Positions 24,201 through 35,672 of a stretch of 64,000 nucleotides of DNA are shown piece by piece (positions within the stretch are counted from its first letter, which is position 1; every line of letters begins with the position of its first letter). The stretch spans positions 4,243,501 to 4,307,500 of the forward strand of contig NC_083510.1 of NCBI RefSeq assembly GCF_032362555.1, written 5' to 3'. Source of the DNA: Amyelois transitella. Lineage: Eukaryota > Arthropoda > Insecta > Lepidoptera > Pyralidae. A model generated the notes under the pieces. That model was not told the DNA's origin. It ran no database searches and saw only the letters and a program-made list of their open reading frames with translations. The translations under genes were made by a program, and so were the position numbers.

Positions 24201-24659
24201 TAACTATGCAATATGAATTATTTATGTAAGCATAATATTTTGATTTTACGACTTTAATAATGGATTTCTTTGAATTGTGTGACCATTTTGACCTAAACTG
24301 ATTAATGTATAAAGTTTAAGTTTATTTAAAAAAAATATAGAATAAAAAACGTATTATAATGTCAATATATTTAAGTAGATGGAAAACAGTGTCGGATGGC
24401 AGTTCCAAGGGTGCAATTTAGGATAGGGAGAAGGAAGAAGAAGCGATTCCATCATTAGGCCATGCGACTGTATGTGGCCAAACCAGGTCATTAGGCCAGA
24501 CCGAAAGGCTTAAGGGATGGACGTGATAATTCTATCGGAATTCGGGAATGCGCTGTGGTGATTTAAAGCAGAGAAGCTGCATTAATCATTGTTTATGTTT
24601 GATGATTCATGCATTGTCTAACAAGTTAAAGTCAATAAGTTATAAAAAACGATGAACAG
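21293..24659. other. Intergenic, repeat remnants
   Basis: No host exon found. A LINE-tail-like segment runs about 22330-22745 and ends CGGGCATCAGCTAGTA, the reverse of the CTAGCTGTTGCC word seen at 58207. A family A copy lies at 23062-23150. The remaining sequence is AT-rich without open frames of note. Confidence 0.5.
23062..23150 (+). repeat. SINE-like repeat family A (3' end with tail)
   Basis: Well-preserved 3' end: GCTGAACGTGGCCATTCAGT, TTTCAAGACTGTTGGCTCTG, TCTACCCCGCAAAGGATATA, GACGTGACC, then an ATATGTATATATGTA tail. This is the best view in the window of how the family ends. Confidence 0.82.
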
Positions 24660-24760
24660 CCCCCGTTGTATGGCACGCGCGGCTCTGTTTATATCGCGTG
24701 AAATACATTTTTACTTTTTCGTGCGATAAAAACGCCATCGCGCGTGCCATACAACGAGGG
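24660..24760. mobile_element. Foldback MITE, copy 2 (about 101 bp)
   Basis: Same family as 20754-20886. The left end starts CCCCCGTTGTATGGCACGCG; the right end read in reverse is CCCTCGTTGTATGGCACGCG. Internal TATCGCGTG and CGTGCGATAAAAACGCC words pair. The GC-rich ends contrast with AT-rich flanks, and there is no coding capacity. Confidence 0.82.
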
Positions 24761-27555
24761 CAGGAAAAATATAAAGACTAAGCTAGCACCAAAATAGGTG
24801 CGATATTTTATTACTTACACAATTTTGATGAAATTATGCACTGTATTAAGATATTTTTACTGTTTCTTATCAGTAGATCGAACAAATGAAGAGAGTGCGT
24901 TTTTAAATAGGTACATATATTTTATTCTACCATGATGAAAGTATGCGAAATTATAACAAGAAGATTAAAAATACCAGCTGCTCACTTGATGGAATAATCA
25001 CATATAATTTTTATATCAAATTACCTGACATTAACGACGAACGTCTGACAGACAGCCAAAATGATTGAACTTACACCGAATAGGCAGTTAATTTTATTAA
25101 ACTGTACTCGCTACTTTTATTAAATGTAAATTATTACATCAAGGTTTATGCACCAAATGTTAATACTACCTAAATGGCTTTTTGATAACTACATGCATAA
25201 CATTAAGTTATTATCGCTTAAACATAGCTTCATGTCTAATGACTTTATTTTTAATTCTTGCTTTATAATTGTATTCTTTCTATCAAGTCATTAATTATTT
25301 ACATAAAAAAGCACTACATTACAGTTTTGTGTTAAACTTTAAAGCTTTTAGCAAATTTAATTTTAAATATTTTATTGATGTTACTGTGTACTTGATCTAC
25401 TTATTATGGATAACCAATAACAATAATCCTTGAGATCAAAGATGTTAATGCACGACAAGTTATTTACATTGCTGCTTCATTTATTACATTATCATACTGG
25501 TCATTAGTATTTGTAGGCAATGAATATAATCGAACGAAATCTGATAACGCAAAAAGAAATCTTAAGTTATGTTTATTATTGATTGGAAGGTAAGTACCTA
25601 CAAGGATCCATTTCGCAAAATTCATTGTGGTAGCCAAACCATAAGGCCAACGTTGATGATATATAATTTTGGATAAAATATACTTTTTACGATGTAGATT
25701 TATAGCAGAAGTTCGACATTAAAGCTTTTTTTATTATTGCAGGGTAAAAAAGGACACTTCTTTTTATCGAAGTCGTAAGATATGACAAAAATAAATAGCA
25801 TAAAATTGTATCAAAAAGGCTCCGAGCATCATACATCATAGTATTTTAATAGTCTAAAACCAAATAAAATATGGTTATTGTGGTTCCGTCTACTTATCTG
25901 ATTATATTGTGAAGTGATTCATACTACAAAACATTAGTGAAAACCGCAACCAAATCGGTTGAGCCGTTTGGAGAATTTCGCCCCGCGTTCCATGTTATCC
26001 TACAGCACATAACCTCATTAATAGACAGTCGGAATTTTTAATTATATTGTTCTTTTGCTTCAAAAGTATCTCAGAATAGTATTATTACAGTTTCTTTTAA
26101 TATATTTTTGATATACTTATATATAGACAAGTCATCTACGTCTATTTTCCGCATAGTTAAAAAAAACTTAATGTGAAATACCTATGAATTATGAAAACTG
26201 TGCAAAAAAAGTTTACAAACAAACAAACAAATCTATGTGCAGGTATGAAAAAATATTCGCAATATATTTTAAAATTAATAAAACAGGTTTATTTCAGATT
26301 GCACCTAAGGTGATCCAAACAACGCCATCTATTGAAAATATGTGTATGTTAGTTTAATTGTTGTTAAATTTTCCAACTTGAGTAGCTTGGATACTGTGCA
26401 ACAAAGTGCTATCCAAAGCACAACCTTCTTATACTTAACATGCGCAAGAGTCTTACTTTTCAATTCTTTGTATTAGTGCACTGACGTACCGGTAGATAGC
26501 GCTGTTTAGGTATGTTATTGCATTTATACTTTGCTAAATAATAGGCATATTAATATTCATGATTGATAATAGACACTTTTATGGTGACATTGTGAGGGAT
26601 TTATGCATTCTGACAACTGCATCGCGAGATTAATATTTTTTTAAAATTATCCATTAATCGTTCAGCGATATTCTCTAATTCTTTTGGAGATTGTGTAGAA
26701 AGGCAATTTGCCGAGCGTGGTACTTTCGTAATCACAATTAATTTGCAATTGAATGTCAAGTCTACGATCACTAATAACAATAGCGATTGTTTGTTACATA
26801 TTACTCAAAAACGTATGCGTCCCTGACTTTAGATCAGTTTTCAATTAGAAGTGTTCAAGGTTGCCATTGTTTCTTTTTTGCATGTGAATTTATATTAATC
26901 TATTTCAAATTGGCAGAGTAGAATTGAAATTATTGATTTGAATAAGGATTTAGCATAATTTCTATGCTGATAGAAAATTTTGTTAAACCTTTTTGTGCAT
27001 GTGTAGCGTTGAATATAGAGATGATACCAATATTTGTGCATCACTGTTTCATTATTCTCAAAATAGAAATGTAGGTCAATAGAAGTAATGTTGATATTTC
27101 TATTAAATATTATTCATTTTGATTTGAAAAAAAAAAAGGATCATAATTAAGTAGTATGAGAAGTCCCTAGAAGAGTCGTAGAGTCGTTCTAGTTTAGAGA
27201 ACCGTTTGTCATTATGAAACCTATTCATGTTTAATGTGAAACAGAAGAATATTAACTAATATAATAACCTTTTAAAAGAAACAATAACTCGTCATCTAAC
27301 TCGCACATTAACTCGAATACTCTAAATTTTATCTTTGTCCTAGTTTCAACAGCATAGTGCTAAAATATGTGTACTCAGAGGCATTGTTGGTTCGTTTGTA
27401 ACTAGAAAATAAATTAGAACTCTGAATGTGAAATCAGGAGCTTATTACATTGAAGGATATCTAGTTTGCGTTTAAAAAATCTACATATTAATTTCTAAAG
27501 AATATACTAAAATAAAAGATCTTGCAATGTCATCAATTCTTTTTCGTATGATATA
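24761..27555. other. Intergenic, no gene seen
   Basis: AT-rich. One short LINE-tail-like piece near 25915-25990 (AATCGGTTGAGCCGTTTGGA). No exon, RNA gene or repeat copy can be supported elsewhere in the interval. Confidence 0.6.
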
Positions 27556-28873
27556 CATTCAGTCAGAAAAGTATCGGGAATGGATTATTTATTTATGGTT
27601 CCAAATTCAAATTTTTGTTTTTTTTGTTGTTGTTAGATTGGCACAACTGTTTTCCATTTTGGCGTGGAGTTTGAGTTGCATCTGTTGTTTACATTAAATA
27701 CAGTGCTATTTTTAGTTATATCATATCTAGTGTGTATTGCTAATTTCATAATGGATAAAAACATCGAACAAAGAGTTTGTCTTAAATTTTGCATTGCCAA
27801 TGGAATATCGTGTTCGGAGTCACTGAAAATGTTACAGAAGGCTTACGGTGAATCGACTTTATCAAAAACTCGTGCTTATGAGTGGTACAAAGCGTTCAAA
27901 AGCGGTCGAGATGTGATGGAAGATTTGCCTCGCTCTGGTAGGCCATCAACGTCTGCAACTGAAGTTAACATCGCAAAAGTGAAGGAAATAGTGACTGAAA
28001 ATCCTCATTCAACTTTGAGAGAGATAGCCACCGAACTTTCTGTATCTCACGAGTCGATCCGTACCATTTTAACTAATTATTTGGGTATGAAACATGTTGC
28101 CGCTCGGCTAGTCCCAAAAGACCTGAATTTTTTTCAAAAACTCAATCGCATGAGAGTCGCTGAGGACATGCTAGAACGAGTCAATTCCGACCCAACATTC
28201 ATGAAACGCATTGTTACTGGTGACGAGACGTGGGTTTACGAGTTTGACATGCAAACTAGTCAACAAGCTTCGGAGTGGCGCCTTCCAACTGAACCGAAAC
28301 CGAAAAAACCACGCCAAAGTCGTTCAAAAGTCAAAGTCATGTTGACTGTTTTCTTTGACTATCGCGGTGTTGTGCACTCGGAATTCTTGCCGGAAGGTCA
28401 AACGGTAAATAAGGAATATTATTTGAGTGTTATGCGGCGTTTAAGAGAGCAAATCCGACGAAAAAGGCCAGATTTATGGAAAGAAAATTCTTGGATTTTG
28501 CACCATGATAATGCACCTTCGCACAAGGCCATCATTGTGAACGAATTTTTAACCAAACACTCAACAAATACCATCGAGCAACCACCATATTCACCAGATA
28601 CGGCTCCAGCCGACTTTTTTCTTTTTCCTAAACTCAAATTACCACTTCGTGGCACCCGTTTTCAATCGGTAGAAGACATAAAAGAGAATTCGCGGCGAGA
28701 ACTGACCTCAATTCCGGAAACAGCGTTTAAAAAATGTTTTGATGATTGGATTATTCGTTGGCGTAAGTGTATCGTTTCTAAAGGAGCATATTTTGAAGGT
28801 GATAAAATAAATTTGGATGAATAACAAACAGTTTGTGTATTATTGATCTTTTCCTGCTACTTTCTTGACAGAG
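27556..28873 (+). mobile_element. Mariner (Tc1/mariner) transposon, about 1.3 kb
   Basis: A complete mariner-sized element around one open transposase frame. The ends are imperfect inverted repeats of about 28-30 bp: the left begins CATTCAGTCAGAAAAGTA, and the right read in reverse begins CTCTGTCAAGAAAGTAGCAG. Both are next to TA dinucleotides (27554-27555 and 28874-28875), the mariner target site. The exact end base is uncertain by a few positions because the arms differ by small insertions. Confidence 0.88.
27751..28824 (+). CDS. Mariner transposase (D34D), intact
   Basis: Cut-and-paste transposase, 357 residues from the ATG at 27751, with no stop or frameshift. The N-terminal third is a two-part helix-turn-helix DNA-binding region: first MDKNIEQRVCLKFC through YEWYKAFKSGRD, then the linker LPRSGRPSTS and a second helix-turn-helix with STLREIATELSVSHESIRT. 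The catalytic core has all three aspartates in their motifs: TGDETWVYEFD, HHDNAPSH and YSPDTAPADFF. Exactly 34 residues separate the second and third, the mariner D34D signature. The length fits the family (about 345-355). The frame extends upstream of this ATG, but the MDKNIEQ start is the natural family start and lies within the element. Intactness suggests recent insertion or activity. Confidence 0.95.
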   Translation: MDKNIEQRVCLKFCIANGISCSESLKMLQKAYGESTLSKTRAYEWYKAFKSGRDVMEDLPRSGRPSTSATEVNIAKVKEIVTENPHSTLREIATELSVSHESIRTILTNYLGMKHVAARLVPKDLNFFQKLNRMRVAEDMLERVNSDPTFMKRIVTGDETWVYEFDMQTSQQASEWRLPTEPKPKKPRQSRSKVKVMLTVFFDYRGVVHSEFLPEGQTVNKEYYLSVMRRLREQIRRKRPDLWKENSWILHHDNAPSHKAIIVNEFLTKHSTNTIEQPPYSPDTAPADFFLFPKLKLPLRGTRFQSVEDIKENSRRELTSIPETAFKKCFDDWIIRWRKCIVSKGAYFEGDKINLDE

Positions 28874-29958
28874 TAGTACTTGTAATGCGAGATTACAAAC
28901 TACAACCTAACCTGGTCCTTGTATGTTTTTTCTTTATTTTATCGAAAGAAATTAATATAAATTCATGTATTTCCAGAGTCAGTGTTATCTTCTGATTTTT
29001 ATTTTTTATTTAGAGAATAATTAATATATGAATTACCTATGATTAACATATGAATTATGTAAAGTTCACGAAGTTAGTTTAGACCAGTCTCGCATCATGG
29101 ATTTAACACCATGTAAAAATAAAAACTAAAGTAAAAACCACTCATAACATTGTGTGTTTGTATTCAAGAGAATATCGCGTCAGTTGTGATATTACACAAC
29201 TCATTCACAATCAATAGTTTTTGCGATAAATTTTGTTCATATTGTTCGGTTACAAGTATCCAGTATTCATTCGTATTTACGTTGTACAAAAATGAAATTA
29301 ATTAATGTGTGATGTCTTTACTTCAATTATATTGTTAAGTTTTCTTATAGTATTCTTAACGACTTCTAGCCGATAATTTTTGATCAAGACATTAATATTT
29401 CATTAGTGGTTTATGGACACTGCATAACCCATATCGCCATACGTCCTATTCTAGGTTTTTTAATTTCTGCAAATTTTTAGGTTGTCTACCGCCATTTTTT
29501 TTAGCGTACTCGCCACTTCACCCGACTATATTAATGGCATAATTTGAACATAATATCAGACATGGCGGTTGTACGGTCAGCCTTCAGACTACGTGTTCAA
29601 CTCTCATTCCCTTGGCCGAATATCGACCATTTTACTTTTTTCGTGCATCTTGAATTATATCGTTATTGGCTCGGATAACGAGGTAGGCTTGGTTTTTGTA
29701 TGGCCTAGATATGATTGTGGTTTAGAATTTCAGTATAAAATTTAAATTGTAAATTCATTTAGCGAAATGTTGATGAATGAATGAAACCTTACATTACACA
29801 TAATTTTTTAATTTTTTTTTCGCACCTAAGCTCGGGGAGTTACATAGTAAAATTTAGTTTTCCGAAAAAATAAATTTAAACTTCAAGTAATTTTTGTATA
29901 TTTTTTATGAATACATTACTCGCATTTATTACCACTTTGTATGTAAACATATAAGTAA

Positions 29959-30180
29959 TTAAAGCTTGCTTGAAATAAACGTCAAACAAATAGGTACTTT
30001 GCATACTTTTGGATTGCGATTGCAAACGATGCATCGATTAGCAATAAAATCGATTAAGTCAGCTTTGTTCTTATCATCGACTAGTCTAATGAGGGGTCTA
30101 AGGTCCGCTGTTTCAGCAATGATCGCCTTGTCCCGATTCCGCAACCGGAATATCGACGATTTTATCGATTATTAAGTAAT
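29959..30180. other. Short patch open on both strands, ATCGAT-rich
   Basis: Both strands are open for more than 60 codons. The minus-strand frame (29959-30144) reads ...DLIDFIANRCIVCNRNPKVC with four cysteines, suggestive of a decayed coding fragment but not recognisable. ATCGATT/AATCGAT words occur several times (CATCGATTAG, AATCGATTAAG, TTATCGATTATT), which may alternatively mark a regulatory patch. No start or splice context supports a gene. Confidence 0.25.
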
Positions 30181-31599
30181 TAAAGATAATCACTTGAATA
30201 TTGATCGCATTTTAAAAACAAAAATTGGTTTGAACACTTTGTAAAAAAATTTGACATGCGACCAATTAGTTATACTGATTTATACCTAAATAATCAATCA
30301 CCAATACAAGTAATAAAACAATAGGAAAAGTGTGTTTGTTTATTGAGTATATTTGTAAAAACAATACTAGGACAAAAATGTTGTCTGTTTGCGTGTATGT
30401 CTGTTTGTATCCGCTAATCTTTAGAATACCTAATGGATTTATATAAAAAACTTTTAAATCTGGGCATTATTATACAATTTATTTTTCAGACATGAATATC
30501 AGTATTTATTTTAATACAAGCTGTCGCTTTCAACTTTGTACCTATCGAAAAGTCTATCATATTATATGGTAACTATTATAAACAGTTGTATGAATACTGC
30601 GGAGCTAACAATTCTATAGGAGAAGAAACTATTAGTGTTCAGCCCAGTATACTTAATAATTATTGTGTGACTTTAAAAAAATACAAGGAACTTATTTTTA
30701 TATTCCTTGACAGATAAGATAAATCATAGATGTATGTAAATACGGGTAAAGAAACAATTTTATTGATTTCATTAATAAAGTCAGTCGACGTGCATTATTT
30801 AATATTTAGTTTTCATTCATTATTTAGTTCTAATTAAGCCTAATTCTCTTGGTCACGAAACTGAAAAAACTGTTGCATGTGCAAATAGTTCACGCAAATT
30901 ATATAAACGTTTGTTAATAACTAATGCCTCTCGCTAATACGTAATGACTTCAAGTACATCCTTTGAATTACCTACTAAGGTTTATGTTCCGTCCTCACGC
31001 AAACAGGATTCCATAACTGTCTTACATATGTATGCATGAAATGCTTAATTTAAAAATAGAACTCCTATAGGTATCTTAATTAAAATATAAATATTAATGA
31101 AAATGGGAATTTTAGAATGGCAAGACCAAACCAAACATGCTTATACAATGCACATAGAAAGATTTTTCATCATCATAAGATAAGATGTTTTATGTTTCGT
31201 AGTTGATAGAAACGCAAGAATTTTATTAGATGCATATTGTACTGTTAAAAATATATTAAGTACATATGTCTTATTATTATTATAAAAGATTTATTCATCA
31301 TATTATACGACGCGTATTTTTAGCATTTACTTCCGTATAAAGGTTTTACGCTACTTTGCCTACCACTTATAATAGTAAGCGGATTCAATATTGTTTAATA
31401 GTTTCGCATAACATAAAATCAGGGTAACCTCTACACTTGAATAAAAATACCAAAACTTTAAATTTAAGTAAGCGGGAAGAGATTCTTCTCAAGGAATAGC
31501 CCGCCTTTGTACTGTGTCTCATATTGTATCTTAAAGTGCTCTTTTTTATGAACAATAATGTATTTAATTTGAGAAGTACTTACTTTTTTTACCCTCGCC

Positions 31600-31725
31600 T
31601 GACTTATGCAATGCCGTTCCAGGGGAACCTGATTCATATTTTGGTTACATTTACAGTTGAAATTTTCCTGAATATGCAGGTTTCCTCATGATGTTTTTTC
31701 TCATCGTAAGGGCATAACTCAAAAA
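31600..31725 (-). repeat. Interspersed repeat family B
   Basis: Blocks GCAATGCCGTTCCAGGGGAA, CCTGATTCATATTTTGG and ATATGCAGGTTTCCTCATGA match the other family B copies. It ends less than 200 bp from the 3' tail of the LINE. Confidence 0.6.
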
Positions 31726-31909
31726 AGTGTCATTCTTTCGTATTTGGCAAAAGCTGTACGAACAAGTGTGACTGATAGCTATATTAATAATTCCTGCTCA
31801 AACCACCATCACGGTTCACTTTACGATTTACTGCGGACTTCCATAAGTCAGGAAAATTGTGGCAACCCTGCAAAATACGAGACTACAAGTGCTTAAAACA
31901 ACAATGTAC

Positions 31910-31912
31910 TAT

Positions 31913-31943
<31 letters not shown>

Positions 31944-31944
31944 T
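31910..31944. repeat. TTTA microsatellite, LINE 3' tail
   Basis: About eight uninterrupted TTTA units on the plus strand, i.e. AAAT repeats at the 3' end of the minus-strand LINE. Confidence 0.85.
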
Positions 31945-32179
31945 GTACACAAAATTATATACAGGAGCATTTATTACAATAATTCTAGTACAAAGGTGCT
32001 ACTTATTTCACAAGAAATCTCTTCCAGTAGACCCATGAGAGGAAAGATGAATTTTAGAGCGGTATGGCGTGTGCATAAATAACGTTTAACATATTTAACT
32101 AAACATACATGCTAGTACTTAAATAAATGACAGTAATAAACTACATAAACATACCAATATAAATATAATATATATAAGT

Positions 32180-35104
32180 CTATTTGGAGAGATAATAGTC
32201 TTTAACTCGTCGTTTGAATGAAGAGAGAGTTTGGGAATCGCGAATATCATGCGGTAAGGAATTCCACAGTCGTACAGCATGAGTAGAGAAGGAGAAAGAG
32301 TAGAAGGAAGTCTTGTGGGTAGGAATAGTAAGAATGGTGCGCAAATGGGATCTGCAAGGAGAATTAGACGAATGACGGAAAGAGAAACGATCTTTAAGAT
32401 AGGAAGGAAAGGCGGGATTAAATAAAATATTAAAAAGAAGACAGAGAATGCGAGTATTTCTACGAAAGCGAATGGGAAGCCATTTCAGCTTAGTACGGTA
32501 AATGGAAACATGATCGTATTTTCTTAAGCCAAAAATGAAACGGATACAGAGATTTTGTAACCGTTCCAATTTATCCAGTTGCTCCTCTGTGGCATCAAGA
32601 TAGCACGCATCAGCATAGTCCAGAATAGGAAGAATCAAACTCTGCATGAGAGAGACCCTTGTTTGAAAAGGTAGGAAATATTGAAGGCATCTTAGAGTAT
32701 GAAAAGAGTAGTAGATCTTACGACTAACCTCCTTAATATGGGCCGACCAGTTAAGGTTTGAATCTATAGTAAGACCAAGGTTCCTTGCAGATTTGGTGAA
32801 TTCAATTGGAGAACCATTATAGTACAGGCTTGGCAGTATATCAATGTTGATTTGATTGCACATATAATAACTACCAATTATCATAGCCTTAGATTTGACA
32901 GGATTAACCAAGAGACCATAACACTTCGCCCATTCAGAAACCCGATCAAGTTCCGCATTCATCTCCGCAATGGCTGTCAAGGAGTCTTTCTCTTTAAAAT
33001 GACAATATATTTGTAAATCATCAGCGAAAAGATGATAATTGCATGCCAGTAGTTTAGAGACTGATGTTATAAATACCGAAAATAGCAACGGCGAGAGTAT
33101 ACCGCCCTGAGGCACACCAGCACTAAGTTTACACCAATCAGAAACCGACTCACCAACACGGACAAGCTGTGATCGATCGCGAAGATATGAATCAAACCAT
33201 GATAGGGAAGAGAGAGAGATATTACTTGACCGCAGCACGCCCAACAAAACGTCAAAGTCAATAGAATTAAATGCACTAGTGAAATCCAGTAACACAATCA
33301 AAGTGAGTGACTTATTTTCCATTGCCCAACGGATGTCGTCCGTTACATTAATTAGAGCGGTGGTTGTGCTATGTCCAGGTCTGAAACCAGATTGAAATGG
33401 GCTAATAAGATTATTTTTATAGAGAAATGAAGAAAACTGGTTGTGTGAAAGATGTTCAAGAACTTTAGAGAGGTATGGTAAAATAGATATAGGACGAAGG
33501 TCAGAGAAGGATGAAGGATTAGAAGTTTTTGGCAATGGTATAACATTAGCCCGCTTCCAAGCCAAAGGAAACGTACCCGATGAAAATGAATAATTAAAGA
33601 TGTGAGTTAGTACTGGTAGTAGTATGGGTAAAAGTAAACTGATCATCTTGGAGCATACTAAGTCGTTTCCCACTGCATCAGAAGAAATATGTTGAATAGC
33701 TTTAGTAACGTCATCTTGAAGAACTGCAGAAAACTCAAAGGCAGGATAAGTGGGGGTGGGTATATCTAATAATTTGGAGAGAGTAGCAGATTTAATAGTT
33801 GGATCTAAAGTTATAGGGGGATGTGAGAAATGTTTATTGAGATCATTAAGGTTAAAATGAGAGAAAGTAGAAGAAGAGGATTTTCCCACACCAACAGACC
33901 TCAAAAATTTCCACGTCTCGGCAGGGCTTCGATTCACAAGCGATTCGTGGAAGTAACGTCTCTTGGCGTCACGACATGAACGACTACACCGGTTGCGAAG
34001 CATCTTGTAAAACTGCAAATTACGTTCAGACGGACATCTCTTATATCGCCGTTTTGCTTTATCCCTGCGTGCCATCCACTCCTTAATTTCCAAAGTAAGC
34101 CAAGGGGCAGGTTTATGTTTTACTTTGACACGACGCAATGGTGCATGGCTGTCAAATAATGTGAGAATCATGGTGTTGAGAATTTCAATTTTATTGTTTA
34201 TATTATTCTCATTGAAAATTAAGGTCCAATCAATGGTCAATGAGTCCCTAGTCAATGCCTCCACGTCAATACCCTTGAAATTTCGGACAGTTCGGTACTG
34301 TAACTTACGCTTAGGGGCACGAATCAGGTATGATAAGTAAAGGAGATCGTGATGTGAAAACGGAGCAGTAAGTTGACCATGACAGGCGACATTGTCAAGA
34401 GAAGAGGTAATTATAAGGTCTAACAGGGATGGGACGATGCCCGGTGCATGATGTGTTGTTGAAAGTGGTAAGATATTCAAGTTATAAGAAGACACAATGT
34501 TTTGAATTTGAAGGGAACGTGAATCGTTTTTAATGAGACACGTATTAAAATCACCCATTATAACAATGTGTTCATAGATGGGACGAAGTTCATCTAAAAG
34601 AGAATCAAATGTACTGAAATAATTAATATGGAGACTAGGAGAATAAAATACCGCAAGAAGTATTTTAGCGTGAAGCATATTCAATTCAAGGAAAATAAAT
34701 TCAGCAGTTGCTGAATAAGTGGAGGGGGAACTGCGTAGAATTTTATAGGGAATTGAATTTCGGATGTAAACAGCGACACCACCACAAGCTGCACCAACTC
34801 TGTCATTGCGAATAAGGTTAAAATTATTTAAATCGACAAGAGAAGAATGTAGTGAGGGTTTTAGGAAAGATTCCGAAACAAGTATTGCATCTAAATGAGC
34901 ACAATCAAAAGAGGTTACGAAATCTGGGAAATGACCAAGGATACTTTGTGCATTTATATGTACAATATTAAAATTTCGAGGATAGTCAGAAAAAATCCTA
35001 GACAGATCATCGCATAATAGCTGTCCAGGTGTGAAATCCGTATCCGCACTGAGAAAACTACAAGAAGAAGACGAGCAACAAAAATAACTCTCGTTAATAT
35101 CCAT
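32180..35104 (-). CDS. LINE ORF2: endonuclease plus reverse transcriptase
   Basis: 974 residues, uninterrupted. The AP-endonuclease (about 45-262) shows HINAQSI (catalytic-type Asn 51), LVSESFLKPS (Glu 78), GGVAVYIR, MGDFN (183-187), SLLDLIITS and a terminal SHHDLLYLSY. The reverse transcriptase (about 520-790) has NVIPLPKTSNPSSFSDLRPI, QSGFRPGHST, VLLDFTSAFNSID, AGVPQGGILSPLLF and the catalytic FADD at 693-696, then NLGLTIDSNLNW. The C-terminal region has LKWLPIRFRR and RLWNSLPHDIR, seen in CR1/jockey-group elements; no RNase H domain is present. The protein nicks target DNA and copies the element RNA onto it. All key residues visible in these motifs are kept, so it may be functional. Confidence 0.95.
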   Translation of the reverse strand: MDINESYFCCSSSSCSFLSADTDFTPGQLLCDDLSRIFSDYPRNFNIVHINAQSILGHFPDFVTSFDCAHLDAILVSESFLKPSLHSSLVDLNNFNLIRNDRVGAACGGVAVYIRNSIPYKILRSSPSTYSATAEFIFLELNMLHAKILLAVFYSPSLHINYFSTFDSLLDELRPIYEHIVIMGDFNTCLIKNDSRSLQIQNIVSSYNLNILPLSTTHHAPGIVPSLLDLIITSSLDNVACHGQLTAPFSHHDLLYLSYLIRAPKRKLQYRTVRNFKGIDVEALTRDSLTIDWTLIFNENNINNKIEILNTMILTLFDSHAPLRRVKVKHKPAPWLTLEIKEWMARRDKAKRRYKRCPSERNLQFYKMLRNRCSRSCRDAKRRYFHESLVNRSPAETWKFLRSVGVGKSSSSTFSHFNLNDLNKHFSHPPITLDPTIKSATLSKLLDIPTPTYPAFEFSAVLQDDVTKAIQHISSDAVGNDLVCSKMISLLLPILLPVLTHIFNYSFSSGTFPLAWKRANVIPLPKTSNPSSFSDLRPISILPYLSKVLEHLSHNQFSSFLYKNNLISPFQSGFRPGHSTTTALINVTDDIRWAMENKSLTLIVLLDFTSAFNSIDFDVLLGVLRSSNISLSSLSWFDSYLRDRSQLVRVGESVSDWCKLSAGVPQGGILSPLLFSVFITSVSKLLACNYHLFADDLQIYCHFKEKDSLTAIAEMNAELDRVSEWAKCYGLLVNPVKSKAMIIGSYYMCNQINIDILPSLYYNGSPIEFTKSARNLGLTIDSNLNWSAHIKEVSRKIYYSFHTLRCLQYFLPFQTRVSLMQSLILPILDYADACYLDATEEQLDKLERLQNLCIRFIFGLRKYDHVSIYRTKLKWLPIRFRRNTRILCLLFNILFNPAFPSYLKDRFSFRHSSNSPCRSHLRTILTIPTHKTSFYSFSFSTHAVRLWNSLPHDIRDSQTLSSFKRRVKDYYLSK

Positions 35105-35672
35105 AAAAAGACAATTAACAAAATATTAATAATTTAACAAAAAAATAATAATAATATTATAATAATAAATAATGTGACTATATTAATAGGCAATAAATTA
35201 CCCGCCAAACTCACCCATTGCTCACTACTCACAAAATCTAATAATTACAGTTCCGCAAAATTTTACAAATATAAAAGAATTACAAGTTAAGGAAAAAAAG
35301 AGAAACAGAGAAAAAGTGCTACAAATATTATGGCTTGGAACAAAACGCAGCAATTAATAATTATACTCTGATGACAATGACAACTCCACAGCAGAAATGA
35401 CAGTGGCAGTAATTCTTAGTCCAAGGTGACAGGTGAATGACAATCATGATAATGACAATTGGATTAAAAACATGACAGACAATAACAGACTGTGAGGTGT
35501 GACAGTGAATTTCTATAACAATAACCAGTAAATTTTATTTAAAATTAATATTTAAAATAGAGGTAAGGGTGATATGCAAAAAAGAAAATTAAAGAAATAC
35601 CTACATAGATGTGAACAATAAATGTACCGCCACCTTGGGCCACAGAAAAACCCAAACAATAATACCGGTCAT

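Larger units (their letters stand above)
28874..31909. other. Intergenic, no gene seen
   Basis: AT-rich with one odd GC-richer patch at 29959-30180 (listed separately) and a family B repeat at 31600-31725. No splice-consistent exons were found. Confidence 0.55.

Noticed and set aside
27664-27750. 29-codon upstream extension of the mariner transposase
   Set aside because: The extension is hydrophobic, lacks family character, and the MDKNIEQ start at 27751 is the natural transposase start.
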